DNA of 5,599 nucleotides, from contig CAYSNI010000004.1 of the NCBI GenBank assembly GCA_964432465.1, positions 1 through 5,599 on the forward strand, written 5' to 3'. Under the pieces are notes generated by a model, which saw only the letters and a program-made list of their open reading frames with translations, had not been told where the DNA came from and searched no databases. This stretch comes from JAHFLQ01 sp964432465. GTDB lineage: Bacteria > Patescibacteriota > Minisyncoccia > UBA6257 > WO2-44-18. Shown here piece after piece: positions 1 through 4,578 of the stretch (its first letter is position 1; each line of letters starts with the position of its first letter). The translations under genes were made by a program, and so were the position numbers.

Positions 1-260
1 TCAGAGCCTTCCGTTTCCGCGCGAAGCATTTTTCCGGGAAGAGTCAGGTTACACTCGGCGTGATACACATCCCCTTTCTGATGATGATTGGTCGTACGCG
101 CAAGCTCTACATTCGCGCTCACTGCGCCACGCCCATTGGCGGGCAAGCCTTTTTCCGAAAGCCGGCCTAAATATTTCTCAATTTTACCGACAGTGGCATT
201 AATGTATTCGTTTATCGCCGGCGTGCTATCCAGTCCCGTGAACTTAATTTGTATGGTCAT
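1..260 (-). CDS. hpf: Ribosome hibernation-promoting factor (HPF/RaiA family), C-terminus cut by window edge
   Basis: Reading the minus strand from the ATG at 260 gives 86 residues in an open frame to the window edge, beginning MTIQIKFTGLDSTPAINEYI. The N-terminal beta strand and helix (TPAINEYINATVGKIEKYL), followed by NVELARTTNHHQKGDVYHAE and then LPGKMLRAETE, match the HPF/RaiA (YfiA) fold. Members bind the 30S subunit across the mRNA/tRNA channel and inactivate ribosomes in stationary phase or starvation. The gene starts 11 nt after the murB stop with no terminator between, so the two are probably co-transcribed. No Shine-Dalgarno is seen; the leader is an A/T run. The C-terminus is missing, so the short form (about 100-110 aa) cannot be told from the long form with a dimerisation domain. 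Family assignment is from the visible sequence; the hibernation role is family knowledge. Confidence 0.86.
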   Translation of the reverse strand, partial: MTIQIKFTGLDSTPAINEYINATVGKIEKYLGRLSEKGLPANGRGAVSANVELARTTNHHQKGDVYHAECNLTLPGKMLRAETEGS

Positions 261-271
261 ACTATATATAA

Positions 272-1198
272 CTATTGTACACGTTGAATTTCTTCTTCCA
301 AAACGACGCCGAACTTTTCTTTCACGGTCTTTTTCGCGAGCAAGATTAATTTTTCCACATCCGCCGAAGTCGCGCCGTCCACATTGACGATGAAATTCGG
401 ATGCTTTTCCGAGAACATCGCTCCGCCTTCCCGTACTCCCTTCAATCCCGCCTCGGAAAGAAGGATTGCCGTCGGCAACACCGGAAACGGATCTTTCTTT
501 ATCTTTTCCGCGAACCGCTCGGCCACTTCTTTCGGAAGATTTTTTACATCCACGTTTTTAAAAGTGCTACCCAGACTCGGAAAATCCATCGGATGGCGCG
601 TATTTCTATAATCAATTTTTTCCTGAATCGCTTTCTTAATCATCTCCTTATCCCCTTCGCGCAACTCAAGAACGGCCTCTAAAATCATCTCGCCGCCGTC
701 TTTTTCCTTAAAAATACTAGAGCGATATTGAAAATTAGATTCTTGGTTGCTGTATTTTTTCGTCGCGTGAGTGGAAGTGTCCAGACTGACTACTTCCTGG
801 ATGCTGTCTTTAATCTCACCACCGAAAGCGCCCGCGTTGCCTCGAATCGCTCCGCCTACCGTACCGGGCAGACCGCCCGCCCACTCCAAACCGGAAAGAC
901 CTTCGTTAATCAGAAAATTCAAAAGATCCCCCACCGATACGCCGGCGCCCACCCGCACCAGATTGCCTTCGCGCTTCAAAACTTTAATTTCCGGCTTAAT
1001 CACCAAGCCCTGATAACCCTGATCATGAATCAGAAGATTCGTGCCACCACCGAGAATGAGGATGGGTAATTTTTCTTTTTGAGCTTTCTCAAGCCCCCTC
1101 AACACTTCCTCCGCTGTTTCCGGCACAAAAAAATACCGGGCCGGCCCGCCGATTTTATAGTTGCTGAACTCCTTCAAGCTGACGTTTTGCTGAAACAT
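272..1198 (-). CDS. murB: UDP-N-acetylenolpyruvoylglucosamine reductase (MurB)
   Basis: A complete 308-aa cytoplasmic flavoenzyme. It uses NADPH to reduce UDP-GlcNAc-enolpyruvate to UDP-MurNAc, the second committed step of peptidoglycan precursor synthesis. The N-terminal FAD-binding part has NYKIGGPARYF (13-23), GGGTNLL (50-56) and GLEWAGGLPGTVGGAIRGNAG region (103-123). The substrate-domain arginine lies in QYRSS (R159), the proton-donating serine in LGSTFKN (S211), and the C-terminal catalytic glutamate in VVLEEE (about E301); these are assigned by motif comparison with E. coli and B. subtilis MurB. The short, uninterrupted region after YRSS and the total length resemble the compact type II enzymes. 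The start at 1198 gives the family-typical N-terminus (FSNYKIGGPAR). There is no usable Shine-Dalgarno: a GGGAG lies 16 nt away, which is too far. hpf follows 11 nt downstream. A terminator at 1440-1471 separates murB from the gene upstream, so it needs its own promoter, which I could not place convincingly. Confidence 0.97.
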   Translation of the reverse strand: MFQQNVSLKEFSNYKIGGPARYFFVPETAEEVLRGLEKAQKEKLPILILGGGTNLLIHDQGYQGLVIKPEIKVLKREGNLVRVGAGVSVGDLLNFLINEGLSGLEWAGGLPGTVGGAIRGNAGAFGGEIKDSIQEVVSLDTSTHATKKYSNQESNFQYRSSIFKEKDGGEMILEAVLELREGDKEMIKKAIQEKIDYRNTRHPMDFPSLGSTFKNVDVKNLPKEVAERFAEKIKKDPFPVLPTAILLSEAGLKGVREGGAMFSEKHPNFIVNVDGATSADVEKLILLAKKTVKEKFGVVLEEEIQRVQ

Positions 1199-1210
1199 TA
1201 TTGTTTTTAC

Positions 1211-1239
1211 TTTACTCCCGCGTTGCGCATTTGTATACT
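1211..1239 (+). promoter_or_regulatory. Candidate sigma-70-type promoter for a plus-strand structured RNA
   Basis: TTTACT (1211-1216, 4/6 to the -35 consensus), a 17-bp spacer, and TATACT (1234-1239, 5/6 to the -10 consensus). The predicted start is near 1246, just before the long stem-loop that begins at 1261. It lies divergent to murB, whose start codon is at 1198, and its GTATAC core (1233-1238) is palindromic, so minus-strand polymerase could also bind here. Moderate support only. Confidence 0.42.
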
Positions 1240-1245
1240 AATTGA

Positions 1246-1436
1246 GTAGCGACCGATAATTGGCCCTTTGTCAGACCGCGCAACTAAACTTTGATAGATA
1301 GTGTGCAATTGCCTTGGACTCTCGCGAGGGTCACATGGACGCGCACTCACTTAACACAAATTGTATTGGAGGTCACCACATGTGACCCTCACGGCAGTTC
1401 AGGGTTTTGCGCGGTCTGACAAGTGGCTATTTTTTT
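1246..1436 (+). ncRNA. Candidate structured non-coding RNA (long rod with asymmetric bulge, own promoter and U-tract)
   Basis: A nested stem system. The closing stem pairs 1261-1283 with 1407-1429: 16 perfect base pairs (TTGTCAGACCGCGCAA with TTGCGCGGTCTGACAA), then 4 more Watson-Crick pairs, 2 wobbles and 1 mismatch. A 27-nt bulge lies on the 5' side only (1284-1310). A second stem pairs 1312-1320 with 1396-1404 and continues through 1322-1324/1392-1394 into a perfect 12-bp stem, 1326-1337 with 1379-1390. The tip is a ~41-nt loop. Six non-Watson-Crick positions (1262, 1267, 1311, 1314, 1317, 1322 and partners) are G-U in plus-strand RNA but would be A-C mismatches on the minus strand, so the plus strand is the likely transcript. 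U7 (1430-1436) directly follows the stem, as in an intrinsic terminator, and a promoter sits at 1211-1239. Overall size and shape recall 6S RNA, but I recognise no conserved sequence and do not assign it. An inverted-repeat mobile element is the alternative. Confidence 0.5.
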
Positions 1437-1439
1437 ATT

Positions 1440-1471
1440 AAAAAAGCCCCGCTCGTTTTCACGAGCGGGGC
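1440..1471 (-). terminator. Strong intrinsic terminator of the 1478-1822 gene
   Basis: On the minus strand, GCCCCGCTCG (1471-1462) pairs with CGAGCGGGGC (1455-1446) around a short TGAAAA loop and is followed by six T residues (1445-1440). It starts 7 nt past the TAG stop (1478-1480). Read on the plus strand there is no T-tract after the stem, so it serves the minus strand only. It isolates the small upstream gene from murB. Confidence 0.92.
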
Positions 1472-1477
1472 GGAATA

Positions 1478-1822
1478 CTAGACCTTCTCGATGCTGATAC
1501 GACCCGTCCGGTTATCGGTCCGGTAATACAGGTCCACCGGAATCCAGTGACGGGAACGGTCGTCAACTATGCCACCCTTGATGATCCAACTTTCGCAGGA
1601 TCCGTCCTCGGCCGCGACGCTGTTTACCACCAGATCGCACAAACAAAATGATTGGAGCTCCATAGACGTCGGTGGCGGATTCACTTTCAAATATTGAAAT
1701 TTGACGATCCGCCTTACGCCTTCGACCTTGTCAAACAACGCCAACATCAGATCCAACTTCGACGGACCGGAGGTGACGCGATGCGACTCCTTGGGCTTCT
1801 CCACGGACGCCTTCGGCTCCAT
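1478..1822 (-). CDS. Small protein of unknown function, monocistronic
   Basis: 114 aa if started at the ATG at 1822. That start is preferred because GGAG (1832-1829) lies 6 nt upstream in AGAAAGGAGC, an excellent Shine-Dalgarno. A longer in-frame GTG start at 1858 would put this site inside the coding region. I do not recognise the family. The N-terminal ~20 residues are polar and probably flexible (MEPKASVEKPKESHRVTSGP). A helix-like amphipathic stretch follows (KLDLMLALFDKVEGVRRIV, 22-40), then alternating, beta-rich sequence to the end (SWIIKGGIVDDRSRHWIPVDLYYRTDNRTGRISIEK). Cysteines are at 60, 62 and 76. There is no signal peptide or membrane segment, so it is probably a soluble cytoplasmic protein. 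It stands alone, with a near-consensus promoter at 1887-1915 and a strong terminator at 1440-1471, which suggests high expression. Its GC (about 54%) matches rny, so there is no compositional sign of recent transfer. Confidence 0.78.
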   Translation of the reverse strand: MEPKASVEKPKESHRVTSGPSKLDLMLALFDKVEGVRRIVKFQYLKVNPPPTSMELQSFCLCDLVVNSVAAEDGSCESWIIKGGIVDDRSRHWIPVDLYYRTDNRTGRISIEKV

Positions 1823-1886
1823 ACGGAGCTCCTTTCTAAAAAAGAACCTATCTGCCACGCCAATCCATACGGATCAGCATCAAACG

Positions 1887-1915
1887 AATATAGCATAGTG
1901 TTATAATTTTGTCAA
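1887..1915 (-). promoter_or_regulatory. Near-consensus sigma-70 promoter of the 1478-1822 gene
   Basis: On the minus strand, TTGACA (1915-1910, 6/6) is followed by a 17-bp spacer and TATATT (1892-1887, 5/6). Transcription should begin near 1880, leaving a ~58-nt leader to the ATG at 1822. This is the best match to the housekeeping consensus in the window. Confidence 0.87.
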
Positions 1916-1968
1916 GCAAAAGGCGCGAAGCGCCTGCCTACCTACTTATCCAATCTTAATAAGACAAT

Positions 1969-1998
1969 TTGTGGCCTTAACCCATCTCTTTTTATAAA
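1969..1998 (+). promoter_or_regulatory. Weak candidate promoter for the 2004-2155 RNA
   Basis: TATAAA (1993-1998, 5/6) preceded at 18 bp by TTGTGG (1969-1974, 3/6). The predicted start (about 2004) coincides with the first base of the GGC/GCC closing pair of the long hairpin. The -35 match is poor and sits inside the outer inverted repeat, so confidence is low. Confidence 0.3.
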
Positions 1999-2003
1999 AA
2001 TAT

Positions 2004-2155
2004 GGCGCCAGGCCAGCTTGCTTTTCGAGAGAGTAAAAGCGAAGTGCAGCCCTCGTTATCTTATTCGAGGACGTAACGCTCTCGAGAAAAGCAGGCTGGC
2101 CTGAAGCCGAAGCTACCTATAAAGCTAAAAACCTCGCTTGCGCGAGGTTTTTAGC
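2004..2155 (+). ncRNA. Candidate small RNA: ~105-nt long hairpin followed by terminator
   Basis: The 5' arm 2009-2026 pairs with 2086-2103: 17 Watson-Crick pairs plus one position (2018 with 2094) that is U-G on the plus strand and A-C on the minus. After a 2-nt bulge the stem continues, 2027-2031 with 2079-2083. An outer GGC/GCC pair (2004-2006, 2106-2108) closes the structure, and a small apical hairpin CCTCG/CGAGG (2051-2055, 2066-2070) caps it. A terminator hairpin follows at 2124-2155. The size suggested the small bacterial SRP RNA, but the conserved SRP apical motif (GGAAG...GCAGCC type) is absent, so I do not assign it. No open reading frame of note runs through it on the plus strand. 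Confidence 0.38.
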
Positions 2156-2222
2156 CACAAATTGAGCGGGGCATTTCTCGGTCCGGCTTGCGCTGGACTG
2201 AGCAATACTCATACTCACTCTA
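2120..2222 (-). ncRNA. Candidate ~100-nt small RNA with strong promoter and terminator
   Basis: The promoter at 2229-2257 predicts a 5' end near 2222, and the bidirectional hairpin predicts an end near 2120. Between them is a hairpin CTCAGTCCAGC (2202-2192) with GCCGGACCGAG (2187-2177) and a GCAA loop, the same loop as the terminator hairpin. Two positions in its stem are A-C on this strand but G-U on the plus strand, which argues mildly against the minus strand being the folded one. A small reading frame (ATG 2212 to TAG 2117, 31 aa, beginning MSIAQSSASR) fills most of the transcript but has a ~10-nt leader and no clear ribosome site. A leader or small peptide remains possible. The strong promoter and terminator pair is the main evidence; no RNA family is recognised. 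Confidence 0.45.
2124..2155. terminator. Bidirectional intrinsic terminator between convergent RNA candidates
   Basis: GCTAAAAACCTCGC (2124-2137) pairs perfectly with GCGAGGTTTTTAGC (2142-2155), a 14-bp stem. The A-run and T-run sit inside the stem, so it can work on both strands. The loop is GCAA on the minus strand (a stable GNRA tetraloop) and UUGC on the plus. It lies between two convergent candidate transcripts. A 31-codon reading frame runs through it on the minus strand, probably by chance. Confidence 0.82.
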
Positions 2223-2228
2223 AAGAGA

Positions 2229-2257
2229 AGTATACACGAATTGACTTCCAAAGTCAA
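2229..2257 (-). promoter_or_regulatory. Strong sigma-70-type promoter, minus strand, overlapped by a palindrome
   Basis: TTGACT (2257-2252, 5/6), a 17-bp spacer, and TATACT (2234-2229, 5/6). No protein gene lies directly downstream on this strand, which is why a small RNA is proposed. The -35 hexamer is one arm of the palindrome TTGACTT-CCA-AAGTCAA (2241-2257), a possible operator, and CAGAG-CTA-CTCTG (2258-2270) abuts it. Confidence 0.75.
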
Positions 2258-2276
2258 CAGAGCTACTCTGTGGATA

Positions 2277-2303
2277 TTGAAGTCGAACATCAATGCTTAT
2301 AAA
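2277..2303 (+). promoter_or_regulatory. Weak candidate promoter of rny
   Basis: TTGAAG (2277-2282, 4/6) with a 15-bp spacer to TATAAA (2298-2303, 5/6). It would give a ~20-nt leader without a Shine-Dalgarno. The spacing is short, so this is the best available site rather than a firm call. Confidence 0.33.
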
Positions 2304-2329
2304 TTTTGAAATTAATTTAATACAAAAAT

Positions 2330-3817
2330 ATGACCACCGTAATTGTCGGGGGGCTTTTGTTAATCGTTGGAACCGCTCTTGGCTACTTTATTCGCCAGAC
2401 TATCTCAGCGAAGCACGCTAGCTCTGTAGAAGAAAAATCTAAAAAAGTTATTCTGGAGGCGCAGGAAAAAGCCGTCGCCCTTCTAGAGGAGGTAAAAAAG
2501 GACGAACGCGAGAGAAAAGCCCGCATGGACGCGGCCGAAGAGCGTATCGCTAAAAAAGATGAGGGTTTGGAACTCCGCTCGCGGGACCTTTCAAAGACGG
2601 AAACTTCGCTTAAGACTGAATTAAGTAACGTTGAGCGTATCAAGCTGGAGGCGGCTGAAATGCAGAAAAAAGCCGTCGCTCACCTGGAGAAGATATCCGG
2701 CCTATCCGCTGATGAAGCGAAGGGACGCCTTTTGACTGAGTTAAAAGACCAGTACCAGCATGAACTCATAAAAACTATTCAGGATTTGGAGCATAAGAAG
2801 CGTGAAGAAGTGGAAAAAAAGAGCCTAGAGATTATTACGACCGCTATTCAGCGCTACGCCCGCTCTCACGTTGCCGATCTCACTACGACCGCCTTCCACC
2901 TTCCGAACGAAGAGATGAAGGGTAAGATTATCGGCCGCGAAGGACGCAACATCCGCACGCTTGAGCGCTTGACCGGCGTGGAATTCATTTTGGACGAATC
3001 TCCGGAAAGCATCCTAATCTCTTCCTTTGATCCCCTTCGTCGCGAGACCGCCCGCATGGCATTGGAAAAATTAGTCAAAGACGGTCGTATTCAGCCAGCA
3101 AAAATTGAAGAAAAAGTTGAGGAAGCGAAGCGGGAGCTAGACAAGCGGATGATGGAAGTCGGCGAACAGGCCGCGCTGGAAATCGGCGCGATTGACTTCC
3201 CGAAAGAAATTCTTCAACTCCTCGGACGTCTCTACTTCCGCACTAGCTACGGACAAAACGTACTCGTCCACTCTCTGGAAATGGCCCACATCTCCGGCAT
3301 CATGGCCGCCGAACTCGGCGTTAATGTGGACATCGCAAAGAAATCAGCACTGCTCCACGATATCGGCAAAGCTATCAGCCACGAAGTAGAAGGTACGCAC
3401 GTAAACCTCGGCCGAAAGATTCTTCAAAAATATGGCATTGATGATCGTATAATCAAGGGCATGGAGTCCCATCATGAGGAATACCCATTCTCCACTCCGG
3501 AGTCATTCATCGTCGCTACCGCCGATATTCTCTCGGCCGCCCGTCCCGGCGCCCGCCGTGATACCGCTGAAATCTATCTTAAGCGTCTTGAGGATTTGGA
3601 AAAAATTGCTACCGGCTTTGACGGCGTGAAGTCCGCCTACGCGCTTTCCGCCGGAAGAGAAGTCCGCATCTTTGTTGTACCGGAGAAGATTGACGACTTC
3701 GGAGCACTTCAACTAGCAAAAAATGTAGCCTCAAAAGTACAGACGGAAATGAAATATCCTGGAGAAATTAAAGTGAACGTCATTCGAGAGACCAGGGCGG
3801 TAGAATTTGCCAAGTAG
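2330..3817 (+). CDS. rny: Ribonuclease Y
   Basis: A complete 495-aa protein, close to the usual ~510-520 aa. RNase Y is the membrane-anchored endoribonuclease that starts decay and processing of many mRNAs in bacteria lacking RNase E. Domains in order: a single N-terminal membrane helix (about 3-22); a long charged coiled coil (about 30-170); a KH RNA-binding domain with the GREG loop at 202-205 (GKIIGREGRNIRTLE); and an HD metal-dependent phosphohydrolase domain. The HD domain shows VHSLEMAH (H314), the diagnostic LLHDIGKA (H343, D344), ESHHEEYP (H381/H382) and ATADILSAARPGARR (D399). A C-terminal conserved region ends VIRETRAVEFAK. All expected catalytic motifs are present and nothing is truncated. 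The ATG at 2330 places the hydrophobic anchor at residue 3; there is no Shine-Dalgarno, only an AT-rich leader. hup follows 72 nt downstream with its own promoter. Confidence 0.98.
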   Translation: MTTVIVGGLLLIVGTALGYFIRQTISAKHASSVEEKSKKVILEAQEKAVALLEEVKKDERERKARMDAAEERIAKKDEGLELRSRDLSKTETSLKTELSNVERIKLEAAEMQKKAVAHLEKISGLSADEAKGRLLTELKDQYQHELIKTIQDLEHKKREEVEKKSLEIITTAIQRYARSHVADLTTTAFHLPNEEMKGKIIGREGRNIRTLERLTGVEFILDESPESILISSFDPLRRETARMALEKLVKDGRIQPAKIEEKVEEAKRELDKRMMEVGEQAALEIGAIDFPKEILQLLGRLYFRTSYGQNVLVHSLEMAHISGIMAAELGVNVDIAKKSALLHDIGKAISHEVEGTHVNLGRKILQKYGIDDRIIKGMESHHEEYPFSTPESFIVATADILSAARPGARRDTAEIYLKRLEDLEKIATGFDGVKSAYALSAGREVRIFVVPEKIDDFGALQLAKNVASKVQTEMKYPGEIKVNVIRETRAVEFAK

Positions 3818-3847
3818 TTGCAACTAAAAACGCGGGTCGTGTATAAT
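3818..3847 (+). promoter_or_regulatory. Promoter of the HU gene
   Basis: TTGCAA (3818-3823, 4/6), an 18-bp spacer, and a perfect TATAAT (3842-3847). It begins directly after the rny stop codon. The predicted start is near 3854, giving a ~36-nt A-rich leader. GACCT-AACA-AGGTC (3848-3861) straddles the start point, and GTGTA (3839-3843) faces TACAC (3863-3867), so the start site lies within a small imperfect dyad. Confidence 0.65.
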
Positions 3848-3889
3848 GACCTAACAAGGTCGTACACTTAAAAAATTTGAATAAACAAA

Positions 3890-4165
3890 ATGAAAAAAGA
3901 AGGATTAATTGAAGCAGTAATGAAAGCGGCAGGCATTGAGACTAAAAAGATGGCTGGCGAAGTGGTCAACGCGGTATTTGATACTATCACCAAGAGCCTC
4001 TCGCGTGGTGAAGAAGTTGGGATTACCGGCTTTGGCACGTTTCGCACCGCTAAATCTAAGGCGCGCATGGGTCGCAACCCGATGACCGGCGCAAAGATTC
4101 AAATTGCCGCTTCTACCAAGCCTAAATTCCGGGCTGGTAAGGAGTTGAAAGATGCAGTTAAGTAA
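3890..4165 (+). CDS. hup: HU/IHF-family DNA-binding protein
   Basis: A complete 91-aa protein, the standard HU length. HU dimers bind DNA with little sequence preference, bend it, and organise the nucleoid. The N-terminal helices (KKEGLIEAVMKAAGIETKKMAGEVVNAVFDTITKSL) form the dimer core. GITGFGTF (44-51) is the conserved turn into the beta sheet. GRNPMTG (61-67) is the DNA-inserting arm tip, whose proline (P64) intercalates in known structures. FRAGKELKDAVK (80-91) is the signature C-terminal helix. Which HU or IHF subtype it is cannot be told from this. It has its own promoter and a strong bidirectional terminator, so it is mainly transcribed alone. The start has no Shine-Dalgarno; the leader is ATAAACAAA. 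Confidence 0.96.
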   Translation: MKKEGLIEAVMKAAGIETKKMAGEVVNAVFDTITKSLSRGEEVGITGFGTFRTAKSKARMGRNPMTGAKIQIAASTKPKFRAGKELKDAVK

Positions 4166-4185
4166 GCAATAAAATAACTAGCAAT

Positions 4186-4217
4186 AAAAAATCACCTCTG
4201 AAAGGAGGTGATTTTTT
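4186..4217. terminator. Bidirectional terminator between hup and the sigma operon
   Basis: AAAAAATCACCTC (4186-4198) pairs with GAGGTGATTTTTT (4205-4217). With a U-G closing pair the plus-strand loop is GAAA, a stable GNRA tetraloop. A-run and T-run flanks make it work for both hup (plus) and the convergent anti-sigma gene (minus), whose TAA stop (4218-4216) lies in the flank. The plus-strand stem holds GAAAGGAGGTGAT, an extended perfect Shine-Dalgarno. Confidence 0.93.
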
Positions 4218-4578
4218 ACAATGAAAGATTCTTCAAAATTTCTTCCACGTTAGCGCTAACTTCTATGTCCTCACCAAGGTTGTATTCTGCCTGACCAATC
4301 TGAATTTCGAAATCTCCATTTACTGATCCTTCTTTATTCACCATCAACGCCGCGCCGGAACTTCCACCTAGATACGCGAGACCACCAAGAGCCACAAATA
4401 ATAATAACGTCGCTAACGCTAGAGCCGCTCCAAGTTTCAAATTTTCAAATAAAGAAAGGCCGAAACGCATTGGTTTCTGCTCGGACGCCATGATCATCTG
4501 CCGAGAACGCTGAAGAAAGCCTTCTTCCGGCTTAATTGATTTAAATGCTTTTAAGATTTTGTTTAACTGATCTTCCAT
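4216..4578 (-). CDS. Probable anti-sigma factor, single-pass membrane protein
   Basis: 120 aa. Residues 1-47 are a charged, helical cytoplasmic segment (MEDQLNKILKAFKSIKPEEGF...). Residues 49-71 form one hydrophobic membrane helix (LGAALALATLLLFVALGGLAYLG). Residues 72-120 would lie outside the membrane. The zinc-finger anti-sigma motif HxxxCxxC is absent and I see no known sensor domain. The assignment rests on context: the ATG lies inside the end of the ECF sigma gene (16-nt overlap), the usual arrangement for a sigma/anti-sigma pair with translational coupling. The predicted job is to hold the sigma factor at the membrane until an envelope signal releases it. The outer part is short (about 50 aa) and acidic, and its stop codon lies in the terminator flank. 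It could instead be an unrelated small membrane protein under the same promoter. Confidence 0.62.
   Translation of the reverse strand: MEDQLNKILKAFKSIKPEEGFLQRSRQMIMASEQKPMRFGLSLFENLKLGAALALATLLLFVALGGLAYLGGSSGAALMVNKEGSVNGDFEIQIGQAEYNLGEDIEVSANVEEILKNLSL

Larger units (their letters stand above)
1965..2164. repeat. 200-bp nested inverted-repeat block
   Basis: Perfect 11-bp outer inverted repeats, CAATTTGTGGC (1965-1975) and GCCACAAATTG (2154-2164), enclose TTTATA/TATAAA (1991-1996 with 2118-2123), GGC/GCC (2004-2006 with 2106-2108) and a long stem (2009-2026 with 2086-2103). All are correctly nested. The outer repeat overlaps two bases of the terminator stem at 2154-2155. The block could be one folded RNA or a small non-autonomous inverted-repeat element. 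No target-site duplication is evident at its edges. Confidence 0.5.
1823..2329. other. Gene-free region holding promoters and two candidate small RNAs
   Basis: About 500 bp with no convincing protein gene. From left to right it holds: the leader and promoter of the small minus-strand gene (to 1915); a short hairpin, AGGCGC-GAA-GCGCCT (1921-1935); a plus-strand promoter candidate (1969-1998); a long hairpin (2004-2108); a bidirectional terminator (2124-2155); a third hairpin (2177-2202); a strong minus-strand promoter (2229-2257) with an overlapping palindrome; and the AT-rich rny leader. This density of signals without a protein gene is the reason for calling RNA genes here. Confidence 0.6.

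Noticed and set aside
384..1069. Several plus-strand reading frames of 75-113 codons
   Set aside because: They lie antisense to murB, have no family features, and are explained by murB codon usage.
1823..1858. Longer N-terminus for the small gene from a GTG at 1858
   Set aside because: The strong AAAGGAG with 6-nt spacing points to the ATG at 1822; the longer form would encode that site within the protein.
1652..1906. Plus-strand reading frames antisense to the small gene
   Set aside because: The opposite strand has a promoter, Shine-Dalgarno and terminator that fit the minus-strand frame exactly.
1921..1935. Short hairpin AGGCGC-GAA-GCGCCT followed on the minus strand by TTTT
   Set aside because: The stem is only 6 bp and the T-run is interrupted after four; too weak to call a terminator, though it could end minus-strand readthrough.
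2004..2108. Small SRP RNA (4.5S-like) by size and hairpin shape
   Set aside because: The apical motif expected of SRP RNA is missing; the loop here is an AT-rich TTATCTTATT.
2117..2212. 31-codon minus-strand reading frame (ATG 2212, TAG 2117) inside the candidate small RNA
   Set aside because: It has no clear ribosome-binding site, a leader of only ~10 nt, and it translates straight through the terminator stem; kept as an alternative in the RNA entry rather than called as a gene.
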